Assembly: GCF_900115705.1 (NCBI RefSeq)
Contig: NZ_FOXL01000002.1
Span: forward strand, 682,001 to 746,000
Direction of reading: 5' to 3'
DNA from: Frateuria terrea
GTDB taxonomy: Bacteria > Pseudomonadota > Gammaproteobacteria > Xanthomonadales > Rhodanobacteraceae
Length of the DNA: 64,000 nucleotides
In this document: positions 34,967 to 43,106 of the stretch, one piece after another
How positions within the stretch are numbered: position 1 is the stretch's first letter
Layout of the letters: each line of letters opens with the position of its first letter
Position numbers and translations under genes: made by a program
The notes under the pieces: generated by a model
Database searches by the model: none
What the model saw: the letters and a program-made list of their open reading frames with translations, nothing else
What the model was told of the DNA's origin: nothing

Positions 34967-36238
34967 TCAATCGCTGATCGCGACCTTGGCGGCATCCTTG
35001 AAGTTGTCGGTGCCGGAAATCACGATCTTGTCGCCTTCCTTCAAGCCATCGAGGATCTCGACCTTGTCGATGCTCGAGGCGCCGATGCGGATGGGCTTCT
35101 TCTCGGCGATGCCGTCGTGCACGACGTAGGCGTAGTTGCCGCCGGACTCGTCGACGAAGGAGCCGCGCTGCACGGTAAGCACGTTGTCGCGCTTGTCGAG
35201 CAGGATGCGCACGGACAGGCGCTGGTTCTGGCGCAGTTGCTTGGGCGTGGAACCTTCGAAGCGCAGCCGCGCGGCCACCTCGCCATTGACCACTTCGGGC
35301 GAGATCGCGCTGACCAGGCCCTTCCAGGTGTGACCGTTGCCGGTGATCTCGCCGGACATGCCGATGCCCAGGTCACGCGCAAAGCTTTCCGGCACCTGCA
35401 TTTCCACCTCCAGCGCGGACAGGTCGATCACGCTGACCAGCTTGGCGTCCTTGGCCACGGTGGCGCGCTCGGCGATGAACAGCTGGCCGACCTGGCCGTC
35501 GACCGGCGACTTCACGTTGAGGTCGTCGACCTGGCGCTGCAGGTCCTTGACCAGCAGTTCCTGGCGCTCGTGTGCGAGCTTCTTGGACTTGATGTCGAAG
35601 TTCAGGCTGTCGTTGTCCATCCCGAGGTCGGCCCTGGCGTGCAGCGTGGTCAGCTTGGCCTTCTGCAGCGTGTCCTTGGCGCGGTCGACGTCCATGCCGG
35701 AGACGGCGCCGAGCTTGAACGCCTTCTCGTTGCGGGCCAGGTCGCGCTCGGCCGCCTGCTGGTCGATCTGCGCGTTGTCGAAGGCCTTCTGCAGGGCGGA
35801 GCGCTGCTTGCGCGCCTCGATCTGCGCGCGCTGGTAGTCCACTTCCATCGCGTCGGCGTTGGACTCTTCCTGCAGCAGCTTGTTGGTCAGCTCGGGGCTG
35901 TCGATGACCGCCAGCACCTGGCCTTTCTTCACCGTGTCGCCGGCATGCACCTTCAGTGTCACCGCACCGCCGGAGGTGGCGTAGAGCGTCGGGCTGACCG
36001 CCGCCACCACCTTGCCCTCGGCGGCGATGTCGCGCACGAACAGGCCGCGCTCGACGGTGCCGAAGGACAGCCGCGAGGCGCTCACCGAGGCGTCGGCGGA
36101 GAACAGCCGCATCGCCGTGGGCAGCGCCAGCGCCAGCGCGACCAGCACGGCCAGGCCGATGCCGCCGAACAGCATCTGGCGCTTGCGGTTGGGTTTGACC
36201 TCGACCATGCGGTCTTGAGCGGAGGTGTCGCGGATCAT
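34967..36238 (-). CDS. Periplasmic adaptor protein, MacA/HlyD (RND-MFP) type
   Basis: A 423-residue membrane-fusion protein. One N-terminal anchor (about 22-40), a lipoyl half-motif (SGGAVTLKVHAGDTVKKGQVLAVIDSPEL, ~90-118), an alpha-helical hairpin (about 120-230, rich in Glu, Gln, Lys and Ala, with long coiled-coil character), the second lipoyl half (LNVKSPVDGQVGQLFIAERATV) and beta-barrel/membrane-proximal parts (ALEVEMQVPESFARDLGIG; GNYAYVVHDGIAEKKPIRIG). In MacAB systems the adaptor links the permease to a TolC-type outer-membrane channel; no such channel gene is in this window. It is the first gene after the sigma-54 promoter, 35 bases from the -12 element. Confidence 0.94.
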   Translation of the reverse strand: MIRDTSAQDRMVEVKPNRKRQMLFGGIGLAVLVALALALPTAMRLFSADASVSASRLSFGTVERGLFVRDIAAEGKVVAAVSPTLYATSGGAVTLKVHAGDTVKKGQVLAVIDSPELTNKLLQEESNADAMEVDYQRAQIEARKQRSALQKAFDNAQIDQQAAERDLARNEKAFKLGAVSGMDVDRAKDTLQKAKLTTLHARADLGMDNDSLNFDIKSKKLAHERQELLVKDLQRQVDDLNVKSPVDGQVGQLFIAERATVAKDAKLVSVIDLSALEVEMQVPESFARDLGIGMSGEITGNGHTWKGLVSAISPEVVNGEVAARLRFEGSTPKQLRQNQRLSVRILLDKRDNVLTVQRGSFVDESGGNYAYVVHDGIAEKKPIRIGASSIDKVEILDGLKEGDKIVISGTDNFKDAAKVAISD

Positions 36239-36272
36239 CGGGCGGTCCTGACCTAAGTGACTGTGGCTGGTT

Positions 36273-36290
36273 GAGCAATCGCCGTGCCAA
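36273..36290 (-). promoter_or_regulatory. Sigma-54 (-24/-12) promoter of the adaptor-permease cluster
   Basis: Read on the minus strand the sequence is TTGGCACGGCGATTGCTC. It fits the sigma-54 consensus TGGCACG-N4-TTGC(A/T) at every defined base, with GG and GC exactly 10 bases apart. Transcription would start near 36263, about 25 bases before the adaptor ATG at 36238. A sigma-54 activator gene of the NtrC family is encoded at the other end of the same gene block. Confidence 0.85.
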
Positions 36291-36350
36291 CTCGGTCGGG
36301 GGCCGCGCAGGCCTTGTGGTTGCTGGCTTCCCGCGCGGGTTCAGCGGAGC

Positions 36351-36401
36351 CGTCCGCTGTCCGCGGACACCGGGACGGACAGGCGGACAAGCGGCCGGAC
36401 A
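36351..36401. promoter_or_regulatory. Candidate activator binding region (TGTCC/GGACA palindrome and repeats)
   Basis: TGTCCGCGGACA at 36358-36369 is a perfect 12-bp palindrome, nested inside CGTCC (36351-36355) and GGACG (36373-36377). GGACA recurs at 36365, 36377, 36385 and 36397. The palindrome centre lies about 100 bases upstream of the predicted sigma-54 start site, the usual distance for an enhancer bound by an NtrC-type activator. Assignment to the regulator at 16-17.4 kb is an inference. Confidence 0.6.
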
Positions 36402-36436
36402 GGTCGCTTTACAGAAGAACGAGTGCCTTTCGCCTG

Positions 36437-36590
36437 TACTCCCCACCCCTTTGGGAAAGGGCTGGGGTGAGGGCAGGGTTAGCGGACCAGACCGGGCGAA
36501 CCGGGCCTCTTCAGACAGCTGCGGGGGCTTCGGGCGAGCCCCGCCCCCTCACCCCAACCCTCTTGCCGGAGGGGAGGGAGAGCAGAGGCT
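36437..36590. repeat. REP-like repeat pair between the sigma-54 region and the aldo/keto reductase
   Basis: Two arms of the window's dispersed repeat: GGGAAAGGGCTGGGGTGAGG at about 36453-36472 and, inverted, CCCCCTCACCCCAACCCTC followed by GGAGGGGAGGGAGAG at about 36544-36583. They flank about 70 bases with no recognisable feature. Together with the promoter and enhancer this accounts for the 357-base gap. Confidence 0.6.
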
Positions 36591-36595
36591 AAGGA

Positions 36596-37564
36596 TCAAC
36601 CGACTGCCTGCTCGATCCGCTGCTTCAGCGCCGCGTCGATCCGCGGCAACAGCTCCAGCGCCGCCAGGTTCTGCTCCAGCTGCTCGCGTCGGCTCGCGCC
36701 CAGCAGCACGGTGGACACGTGCGGATTGGCCAGGCACCAGGCAAGCGCCAGCTGCGCCTGGCTCACGCCCAGTTCCCGTGCGATCGGCGCCAGGTGCCGC
36801 ACCCGCTCCACCCGCTCGCGCCCCGCACCCAGCACCGTCTCGCGCAGCCACTCGTAGCCGGGCTGGGCCAGCCGCGAACCGTCCGGGATGCCTTCGTTGT
36901 AGCGTCCGGCAAGCAGGCCCGACGCCAACGGCGACCAGACCGAGGTGCCCATGCCGAAGCGCTCGTACAACGGTGCGTACTCGCGTTCGACGCGCTCACG
37001 GTGCAGCAGGTTGTATTGCGGCTGCTCGGCCACCGGCGCGTAGCAGTGGTTCTCGCGCGCGATGCGGTGCGCCTCGGCGATCGCCTCGGCCGGCCACTCG
37101 CTGGTGCCCCAGTAGAGCACCTTGCCCTGGCGCACCAGCGTGTCCATCGCGGCGACCGTCTCCTCGATCGGCGTGTCCGGATCGGGCCGGTGGCAGAAGT
37201 ACAGGTCCAAGTGGTCGACCCGCAGGCGCTCCAGCGCCTGGTGGCAGGCCTCGATGACGTGCTTGCGCGAGAGCCCGCGCTGGGTCGGCTTGGGCTGCTC
37301 CACCGCGCCGAAGAACACCTTGCTCGACACGCAGTAGCTGTCGCGCGGGAAGCGCAGGTCGGCGAGCACGTCGCCCATCAGCCGTTCGGCTTCGCCGTGG
37401 TTGTAGGTCTCGGCGTTGTCGAAGAAGTTCACCCCCTGGTCGTAGGCCAGCGCCAGCAGCCCGCGCGCCTGCGAGCGCCCCACCTGCCGACCGAAGGTGA
37501 CCCACGCGCCGAAGGACAGCGCGGACAGTTGCAGGCCGGTGCGGCCGAGGCGGCGGTAGAGCAT
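36596..37564 (-). CDS. Aldo/keto reductase (KCNAB/YghZ-like)
   Basis: A 322-residue NADPH-dependent oxidoreductase with a TIM-barrel fold. The catalytic tetrad is complete: Asp49 and Tyr54 in FDNAETYNHG, Lys82 in VSSKVFF, His125 in YFCHRPDPD. Cofactor-binding elements SPLASGLLAGRYN and the C-terminal VSTVLLGASRREQLEQNL are present. The opening MLYRRLGRTGLQLSALSFGAW groups it with the voltage-gated potassium channel beta-subunit-like reductases, which act on a broad range of aldehydes. Whether it has any link to the transport cluster starting 330 bases away is unknown; the repeat block between them suggests separate units. Confidence 0.93.
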   Translation of the reverse strand: MLYRRLGRTGLQLSALSFGAWVTFGRQVGRSQARGLLALAYDQGVNFFDNAETYNHGEAERLMGDVLADLRFPRDSYCVSSKVFFGAVEQPKPTQRGLSRKHVIEACHQALERLRVDHLDLYFCHRPDPDTPIEETVAAMDTLVRQGKVLYWGTSEWPAEAIAEAHRIARENHCYAPVAEQPQYNLLHRERVEREYAPLYERFGMGTSVWSPLASGLLAGRYNEGIPDGSRLAQPGYEWLRETVLGAGRERVERVRHLAPIARELGVSQAQLALAWCLANPHVSTVLLGASRREQLEQNLAALELLPRIDAALKQRIEQAVG

Positions 37565-37642
37565 GGCGATTCTCCGGGCGCGAACGCGGCTGCCGAGTAT
37601 GCGGGCCTGCGCCTGAAGATGCAGCGAAGTCCAGGCGGATGC

Positions 37643-38149
37643 TCAGTGCAGGAGTGCTGCGATCCCCGCCAGCACGACCGCCGCATAAACCCCGGCCACC
37701 ACGTCGTCCACCATCACGCCCAGGCCGCCCTTCAGATGGCCGTCGAGCCAGCCGATCGGCCAGGGCTTCCAGACGTCGAACAGGCGGAACAGCGCGAAGC
37801 CGACGACGACCATCCACCACGGCGCCGGAAGCACGAGCAGCGGCAGCAGCGCCAGCCACTGGCCGACGAACTCGTCCCAGACCAGGCTGCGGTGGTCGTC
37901 CACGCCCAGCGCGCGGCCGGCCACGCCGCAGGCCCAGGTACCGAGCGCGAACGCGAGCGCGAGCACCAGCACGTACAACGGGACACCGAGATGGCGCAAC
38001 GCCAGCCAGGGCAGGATCGCCGCCAGCGAGCCGAAGGTGCCCTGCGCCAGCGGCGCCAGGCCCGAGCCCAGGCCGCAGGCGATCCAGCCGGCGGGCGATG
38101 CCAGCAGGCGGCGGCGTTGCCTGGGGGTGAGTTTCCTGCGGTCGGTCAT
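37643..38149 (-). CDS. pgpA: Phosphatidylglycerophosphatase A
   Basis: PgpA removes the phosphate of phosphatidylglycerophosphate to give phosphatidylglycerol at the inner membrane. The 168 residues match E. coli PgpA (172). GLGSGLAPLAQGTFGSLAAI is the typical N-terminal signature, then DDHRSLVWDEFVGQWLAL and FALFRLFDVWKPWPIGWLD, and the conserved GGLGVMVDDVVAGVYAA motif with metal-binding aspartates. About four membrane helices are visible. It lies 15 bases after thiL on the same strand, the usual thiL-pgpA pair. Confidence 0.96.
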   Translation of the reverse strand: MTDRRKLTPRQRRRLLASPAGWIACGLGSGLAPLAQGTFGSLAAILPWLALRHLGVPLYVLVLALAFALGTWACGVAGRALGVDDHRSLVWDEFVGQWLALLPLLVLPAPWWMVVVGFALFRLFDVWKPWPIGWLDGHLKGGLGVMVDDVVAGVYAAVVLAGIAALLH

Positions 38150-38164
38150 GACGTGTCCGTGCGG

Positions 38165-39127
38165 CTAGAGGCCGAAATGATCCCAGCCGCCGCGCGCGGC
38201 GGCGAGCGGTTCGTTGCCCAGCGCGCGCACGCCCTGCCCTTCGACGATCGTGCCGATGCGTGTGGCCTTGCCGTCCACCGCCGCCAGTGCCGCCTGCATG
38301 GCGCCGACGTCGGCGGGCGGGACGGTGAAGCACAGCTCGTAGTCGTCGCCGCCGGAGAGAGCCAGCTCGCGCGCGGCCGCGCTGCCGAACACGCCGCGCA
38401 ACGCGGATGGCACCGGCAGTGCGTTGGGGTCGATCTGCGCACCGACGCCGCTGGCGGCGCAAAGGTGGCCGAGGTCGGCGAGCAGGCCATCGGAGACGTC
38501 GATGCAGGCGCTGGCATGTCCGCGCAGCGCCAGGCCGGCGCGTACGCGCGGCGTCGGCCGGTCCAGCCGCGCACGCAGCGCCCGGTGCGCCTCATCGGCC
38601 GGATCGAACGGCAGCCGGCCCTGCACCAGCCGCAGGCCGCCGGCGGCGCCGCCGAGGGTGCCGGTGACGAACACCGCGTCGCCCGCGCGGGCGCCGGCAC
38701 GGGTCAACGCCTGGCCCGGCGGCACGAAACCATGCACAACGATGCTCAGGCAGAACGGGCCGCGCGTGGTGTCGCCGCCGACCAGCGCCACGGCGTGCTC
38801 CTGCGCCAGCTGCGCGAAGCCGTCGGCCAGCCCGTCCACGCAGGCAGCATTGGCCCGCGGCAGGGTCAGCGCGAGCAGCGCCCAGGCGGGCGTGGCGCCC
38901 ATCGCCGCCAGGTCGGACAGGTTGACCGCCAGCCCCTTCCAGCCAATATCACGCGGCGGCGTACCGTGCGGGAAATGCACGCCCTCGACCAGCGTGTCGA
39001 TCGCGACCGCCAGTTCCTGCCCCGCCGGTGGCACCAGCAACGCTGCGTCGTCGCCGATGCCCAGCCGCACATCGCCGCGGGCCAGCACGGTGCGTTCGCG
39101 GATGCGGTCGATCAGGCGGAATTCCAT
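38165..39127 (-). CDS. thiL: Thiamine-monophosphate kinase
   Basis: ThiL phosphorylates thiamine monophosphate to the active cofactor thiamine diphosphate. The 320 residues begin MEFRLIDRIRER, and carry GIGDDAALL, VAIDTLVEGVHFP, DIGWKGLAVNLSDLAAMGATP, LVGGDTTRGP, CIDVSDGLLADLGHL and LSGGDDYELCFTV, which together line the Mg-ATP and substrate site of the PurM-like fold. ATG 39127 is used; a start 13 codons upstream would add residues foreign to the family. nusB, the usual upstream neighbour, is separated by an oppositely oriented gene. Confidence 0.96.
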   Translation of the reverse strand: MEFRLIDRIRERTVLARGDVRLGIGDDAALLVPPAGQELAVAIDTLVEGVHFPHGTPPRDIGWKGLAVNLSDLAAMGATPAWALLALTLPRANAACVDGLADGFAQLAQEHAVALVGGDTTRGPFCLSIVVHGFVPPGQALTRAGARAGDAVFVTGTLGGAAGGLRLVQGRLPFDPADEAHRALRARLDRPTPRVRAGLALRGHASACIDVSDGLLADLGHLCAASGVGAQIDPNALPVPSALRGVFGSAAARELALSGGDDYELCFTVPPADVGAMQAALAAVDGKATRIGTIVEGQGVRALGNEPLAAARGGWDHFGL

Positions 39128-39276
39128 GCAGGTCCATCGAGGCCGGGCAACGCGCAAGCAGAGCATTCCGGCGCGTCCGAATGCAAGCCTTGCGCCGGCC
39201 GGAGCCCCTGCCGAAGGGCATGCCGCAGGCGACGCAGGCGCTCGCTAGAATCCGGCGATCCACTGGAGAGGACACC

Positions 39277-39774
39277 ATGCGCCCCACCCTGCCCCGCGCC
39301 AGTCGCGCCTTTGCCGCCCGCATGCTCCGCAGCAACCGCCGGCGGTTGACGCCGCTGCTGGCCTGCCTCGCCCTCGTCTGCGGCGCGGCGATCGCGGACA
39401 CGCCCGCCTCGCCCGGCGTGCTCGAGCCGGTGCACGCCTTCTTCGATGCGATGTCGCGCCACGACCAGGCGGCCATGCGCGCGCAGGTGCTGCCCGCGGG
39501 CACGGCGACGCTGATGCGCAAGGGCAAAGCGGTACAGCTGACCCTCGGCGATTTCGTCGACCACGTGAAGCCGGGCAAGGAGCGCATCGAGGAACGCATC
39601 GGCAAGCCGCAGGTGATGGTCGATCAGGACCTGGCCGTGGTGTGGGCGCCCTACACTTTCCTGCTCGAGGGCAAACCGCACCACTGCGGCATCGACGTGT
39701 TCAACCTGGTGCGCGTGGACGGCCGCTGGCGCATCGCGGCGATCGCCGACAACAGCCGCAACTGCGAACCGTAG
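39277..39774 (+). CDS. Exported NTF2/SnoaL-like protein
   Basis: A 165-residue protein with an N-terminal signal sequence: basic start, then RLTPLLACLALVCGAAIADTPA (cleavage likely before ADT). The mature part (about 42-165) has the cone-shaped NTF2/SnoaL pattern: VLEPVHAFFDAMSRHDQAAMRAQVLPAGT, then VDQDLAVVWAPYTFLLEGKPHHCGIDVFNLVRVDGRWRIAAIAD. Such domains bind small hydrophobic ligands or act as enzymes; no catalytic assignment can be made. GGAGAGGA lies just before ATG 39277; an internal ATG at codon 16 is also possible. It faces against nusB and thiL, interrupting that usually continuous pair. Confidence 0.82.
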   Translation: MRPTLPRASRAFAARMLRSNRRRLTPLLACLALVCGAAIADTPASPGVLEPVHAFFDAMSRHDQAAMRAQVLPAGTATLMRKGKAVQLTLGDFVDHVKPGKERIEERIGKPQVMVDQDLAVVWAPYTFLLEGKPHHCGIDVFNLVRVDGRWRIAAIADNSRNCEP

Positions 39775-39787
39775 GCGGGCGCAGGGC

Positions 39788-39836
39788 GGGCTTCGGCCCA
39801 CCACCGTCCTGCCGGGATGGTGGGCTGACGCCCACC
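39788..39836. terminator. Double hairpin between convergent SnoaL-like gene and nusB
   Basis: GGGC-TTCG-GCCC (39788-39799) and GGTGGGC-TGAC-GCCCACC (39819-39836) sit between two genes ending toward each other. The outer sequences are also partly complementary. No long T-run follows either hairpin. Similar GTGGGCTTCAGCCCAC-type sequences occur near 8.42 and 40.87 kb, so part of this may be a dispersed repeat. Confidence 0.5.
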
Positions 39837-39842
39837 GTGCAC

Positions 39843-40288
39843 TCAGCGGGCACCCTTCTCGGCGACGCGCAGTTCGCCGGCGAGCTTGTCCAGCACGCCG
39901 TTGACGTAGCTGTGGCCGTGATCGGCGCCGAAGCGCTTGGTCACCTCGATCGCCTCGTTGATGACCACACGGTAGGGCACGTCGAGGCGGTACTTCAGCT
40001 CGTAGGCAGCCAGGCGCAGCGCGGCGCGTTCGATCGGATCGATCTGCGCCACCTCGCGGTCGACGTAGGGCTTGAGCGCGGTGTCGAGCTCATCGACATG
40101 CGTCTCCACGCCCTGCAGCAGGTCCTCGAAATACTCCAGGTCGGCCACTTCCATGTCCTGCTCGTGGCGGAACTGGTCGATCACCGCCTTCATGTGGCTG
40201 CCGGAAAGCTGCCAGGCATACAGCGCCTGCAGCGCGCGGCGGCGGGCGCGCGAGCGGGCGGCCAGGTCGATACCGTGCGGAGCGCCCA

Positions 40289-40289
<1 letters not shown>
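39843..40289 (-). CDS. nusB: Transcription antitermination factor NusB
   Basis: NusB with NusE (S10) binds boxA RNA and supports antitermination on rRNA operons. The all-helical 148-residue protein shows the family pattern: ARSRARRRALQALYAWQLSG near the N-terminus, YFEDLLQGVETHVDELDTAL, and the C-terminal signature IDPIERAALRLAAYELKYRLDVPYRVVINEAIEVTKRFGADHGHSYVNGVLDKLA. ATG 40289 overlaps the ribH stop (ATGA), so the two are translationally coupled. Confidence 0.96.
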
Positions 40290-40750
<461 letters not shown>

Positions 40751-40931
40751 AGCGGATCCTTGGGACGAAGGGATGCCCTTGCGGGGCCGGGTATTTTACG
40801 CATTTTGCGTACATCCCACAGTTGGCGCGATGCGATCGTGCGTTTTATGGGACTGGCGGACGGCCGCTGTGGGTAGGCATCAGCCCACATGCTTGCCGCT
40901 GTCAGTGGTGGCCCGAGGCCGCCCCAGGAAG

Positions 40932-41846
40932 TCACCGGTGCGGGTAATCCGTGCATTCCAGCCGCGCCGTGCCGCCGTTGACGCGCAGCCGCGCCTGGCC
41001 GCCGAACGGCAAGGTGAGCTGGCGCGCCGCATGGCCGTGCGGCAGGCCATGGATCACCGGGATGCCGGCCATCCGTGCCAGCTGCGCGAATGTCTCGTCC
41101 AGATCGTAGCCGTTGTCCCGCGGGCCCGGCCGGCAGCCGTGGAAATCGCCGACGACCAATGCACGCTGCCTTGCAAGCACGCCGGCCAGCTGCAATTGGT
41201 AGAACAGCCGCTCGATGCGGAACGGCGGCTCGCCCAGGTCCTCGACGAACAGGATGCCGTCCTCGATCACCGGGAAGTAGGACGTCCCAAGCAAACTGCA
41301 CAGCACCGCCAGGTTGCCGCCCCACAGCATGCCCTGCACGTCCACCTCGCCGTCGCCGGGGTGCGGCCAGGTGGCTTCGGAGCTGTCCGCGGCCAGCGTG
41401 TTCCAGAAGTGTTCCCAGGTGAACGCCGGGAACGGCTCGGCGCCCAGGTCCGCCAGCAACGGGCCGGCGAAGCTGCGCACGCCGCTCTTCGCGTACAGCG
41501 CCAGCTGCAGCGCGGTGAAGTCGCTGTGGCCGACCAGCGCGAGACCGGAGCCGGCCAGGCGCTCGCGCAGGGCAGCGTAATCGAGCTGGCCGAGCAGGCG
41601 CGCGGCGCCGTAGCCGCCGCGGGTAACCAGGGCGATATCCGGCAGCTCATCGAGGGTGGCGAGTGCGTTGATGTCCGCCGCTCGTTCGGCATCGGTGCCG
41701 GCGAAGCGCAGGTGCGCGCGCCCCAGCACGTCCAGGCCCTCGACCGTGCAGCCGACCTCGCGCAAGCGCGCCACGCCGCGCGCCATGGCGGCGGGGTCGT
41801 GGGCGTAGCCGGAGGGGGCGATCAGGCGGATGCGGGCGTGGGGCAT
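40932..41846 (-). CDS. ldcA: Muramoyltetrapeptide (LD-) carboxypeptidase
   Basis: This cytoplasmic serine peptidase (family S66) removes the terminal D-alanine from muropeptide tetrapeptides during murein recycling. In 304 residues the catalytic triad can be placed: Ser108 in LVGHSDFTAL, Glu202 in LFVEDLGE, and probably His272 in GLPHGHAARQL. The opening RIRLIAPSGYAHD and TRGGYGAARLL are family-typical. Related S66 proteins (MccF) cleave microcin C, an alternative role. It lies between ribH and ribB on the same strand. The 181 bases between it and ribH hold a possible hairpin (TGTGGG...CCCACA near 40868) but no gene. Confidence 0.93.
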   Translation of the reverse strand: MPHARIRLIAPSGYAHDPAAMARGVARLREVGCTVEGLDVLGRAHLRFAGTDAERAADINALATLDELPDIALVTRGGYGAARLLGQLDYAALRERLAGSGLALVGHSDFTALQLALYAKSGVRSFAGPLLADLGAEPFPAFTWEHFWNTLAADSSEATWPHPGDGEVDVQGMLWGGNLAVLCSLLGTSYFPVIEDGILFVEDLGEPPFRIERLFYQLQLAGVLARQRALVVGDFHGCRPGPRDNGYDLDETFAQLARMAGIPVIHGLPHGHAARQLTLPFGGQARLRVNGGTARLECTDYPHR

Positions 41847-41918
41847 GGGCTTGATGGCGATGGAGTGCGGGTCATCCTAAGGCATCGGGGGTCCGGCGGC
41901 CTTTCGAAGGGCGCAAGG

Positions 41919-43010
41919 TCACACGTACTCGACCACTTCGAGATCGAACCCCGCCAGCCCGACCAGCTTGCGCGGCGTTCCCATCACGCACAGCTTGTGC
42001 ACGCCCAGGTCGGTGAGGATCTGCGCGCCCAGGCCGAGCTGGCGCCACTCCTGCTGCTGCGCATCCTCCGGCGCCAGCGCCACCGGCTGGCGCTTGAGCC
42101 GCGCCAGCAAGGCATCGGCGGTGTCCTCGCCGGAGAGCACCAGCAGCACGCCGCGACCCTCGTCGGCGATCCGGCGCAAGGCGCCGGTGACGGTCAGGCC
42201 CAGGTCCTCGCGCGTCAGGTGCAACACGTCCGACAGCGTGTTGCGCACGTGCACGCGCGTCAGCACCGGCGTGCCGTCGTCGACCGTGCCGCGCACCAGC
42301 GCGTAATGCAGCCCGTGGCGGATGGCATCGCGGTACGCCACCAGGCGGAACGGCCCGAACTCGGTCTCGACCTCCTCCTCGTGCACGCGCTGGATGGTCT
42401 TCTCGGTTTCCAGGCGGTAGCGGATCAGGTCGGCGATGGTGCCGATCTTCAGGCCGTGCTTGTGCGCGAACAGCTCCAGCTCCGGGCGGCGCGCCATCGA
42501 ACCGTCTTCGTGCAGGATCTCGATCAGCACGGCGGACGGCTCCAGCCCCGCCAGCGCAGCGAGGTCGCAGCCGGCCTCGGTATGGCCGGCACGGGTGAGC
42601 ACGCCACCGGGCTGGGCGGTGAGCGGGAAGATGTGGCCCGGCTGGGAGAGGTCCTGCGGCCGCGCATCGGACTTGACCGCCACCTGGATGGTGCGTGCGC
42701 GATCGTGCGCGGAGATGCCGGTGGTCACGCCCTCGGCCGCCTCGATCGAGACGGTGAAGTTGGTGTGGTAGGGCGAGGTGTTGTCGCTGACCATGGGCTT
42801 GAGGCCCAGCTGCCGGGTGCGCTGCTCGGTCAGCGTCAGGCAAAGCAGGCCGCGCGCCTCGCGCACCATGAAATTGACGTCCTCCGGCCGCACCATCTGC
42901 GCGGCCATGACGATGTCGCCTTCGTTTTCGCGGTCCTCGTCGTCGAGCATGACGACCATGCGGCCGGCGCGAAGGTCTTCGAGGATCTCGGGGATGCTGT
43001 TGAAGGGCAT
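41919..43010 (-). CDS. ribB: 3,4-dihydroxy-2-butanone-4-phosphate synthase with degenerate GTP cyclohydrolase II domain (RibBX type)
   Basis: The N-terminal 200 residues are a complete DHBP synthase, making the four-carbon unit of riboflavin from ribulose 5-phosphate: [15 protein letters not shown] (23-37) and [20 protein letters not shown] carry the acidic and histidine active-site residues. The C-terminal part resembles GTP cyclohydrolase II ([12 protein letters not shown] at its start) but the zinc-binding cysteine cluster expected after HVRS is missing: the sequence reads [19 protein letters not shown]. It therefore fits the RibBX variant described in Proteobacteria, and a separate ribA must exist elsewhere. 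ATG 43010 starts [10 protein letters not shown]. It follows ribE, separated by a repeat hairpin. Confidence 0.93.
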   Translation of the reverse strand: MPFNSIPEILEDLRAGRMVVMLDDEDRENEGDIVMAAQMVRPEDVNFMVREARGLLCLTLTEQRTRQLGLKPMVSDNTSPYHTNFTVSIEAAEGVTTGISAHDRARTIQVAVKSDARPQDLSQPGHIFPLTAQPGGVLTRAGHTEAGCDLAALAGLEPSAVLIEILHEDGSMARRPELELFAHKHGLKIGTIADLIRYRLETEKTIQRVHEEEVETEFGPFRLVAYRDAIRHGLHYALVRGTVDDGTPVLTRVHVRNTLSDVLHLTREDLGLTVTGALRRIADEGRGVLLVLSGEDTADALLARLKRQPVALAPEDAQQQEWRQLGLGAQILTDLGVHKLCVMGTPRKLVGLAGFDLEVVEYV

Positions 43011-43069
43011 GGTGGAATCCGGTGGGTGTTGCGGATGAAGGTTCGGGTGGGGCACGCGCTCGGGCGCAT

Positions 43070-43099
43070 CCTCACCCCCTCTCCCGGCGGGAGAGGGGG
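43070..43099. repeat. Perfect 11-bp stem REP-like hairpin between ribE and ribB
   Basis: CCCCCTCTCCC and GGGAGAGGGGG pair around a 3-base loop (43075-43099), preceded by CCTCA. This is the most compact copy of the dispersed repeat. It begins 8 bases after the ribE stop on the transcribed strand and could reduce read-through into ribB. Confidence 0.65.
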
Positions 43100-43106
43100 C
43101 GCCGGA

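Noticed and set aside
41919-43010. Annotation as bifunctional RibBA with active GTP cyclohydrolase II
   Set aside because: The zinc-binding cysteines of GTP cyclohydrolase II are not present in the C-terminal half.
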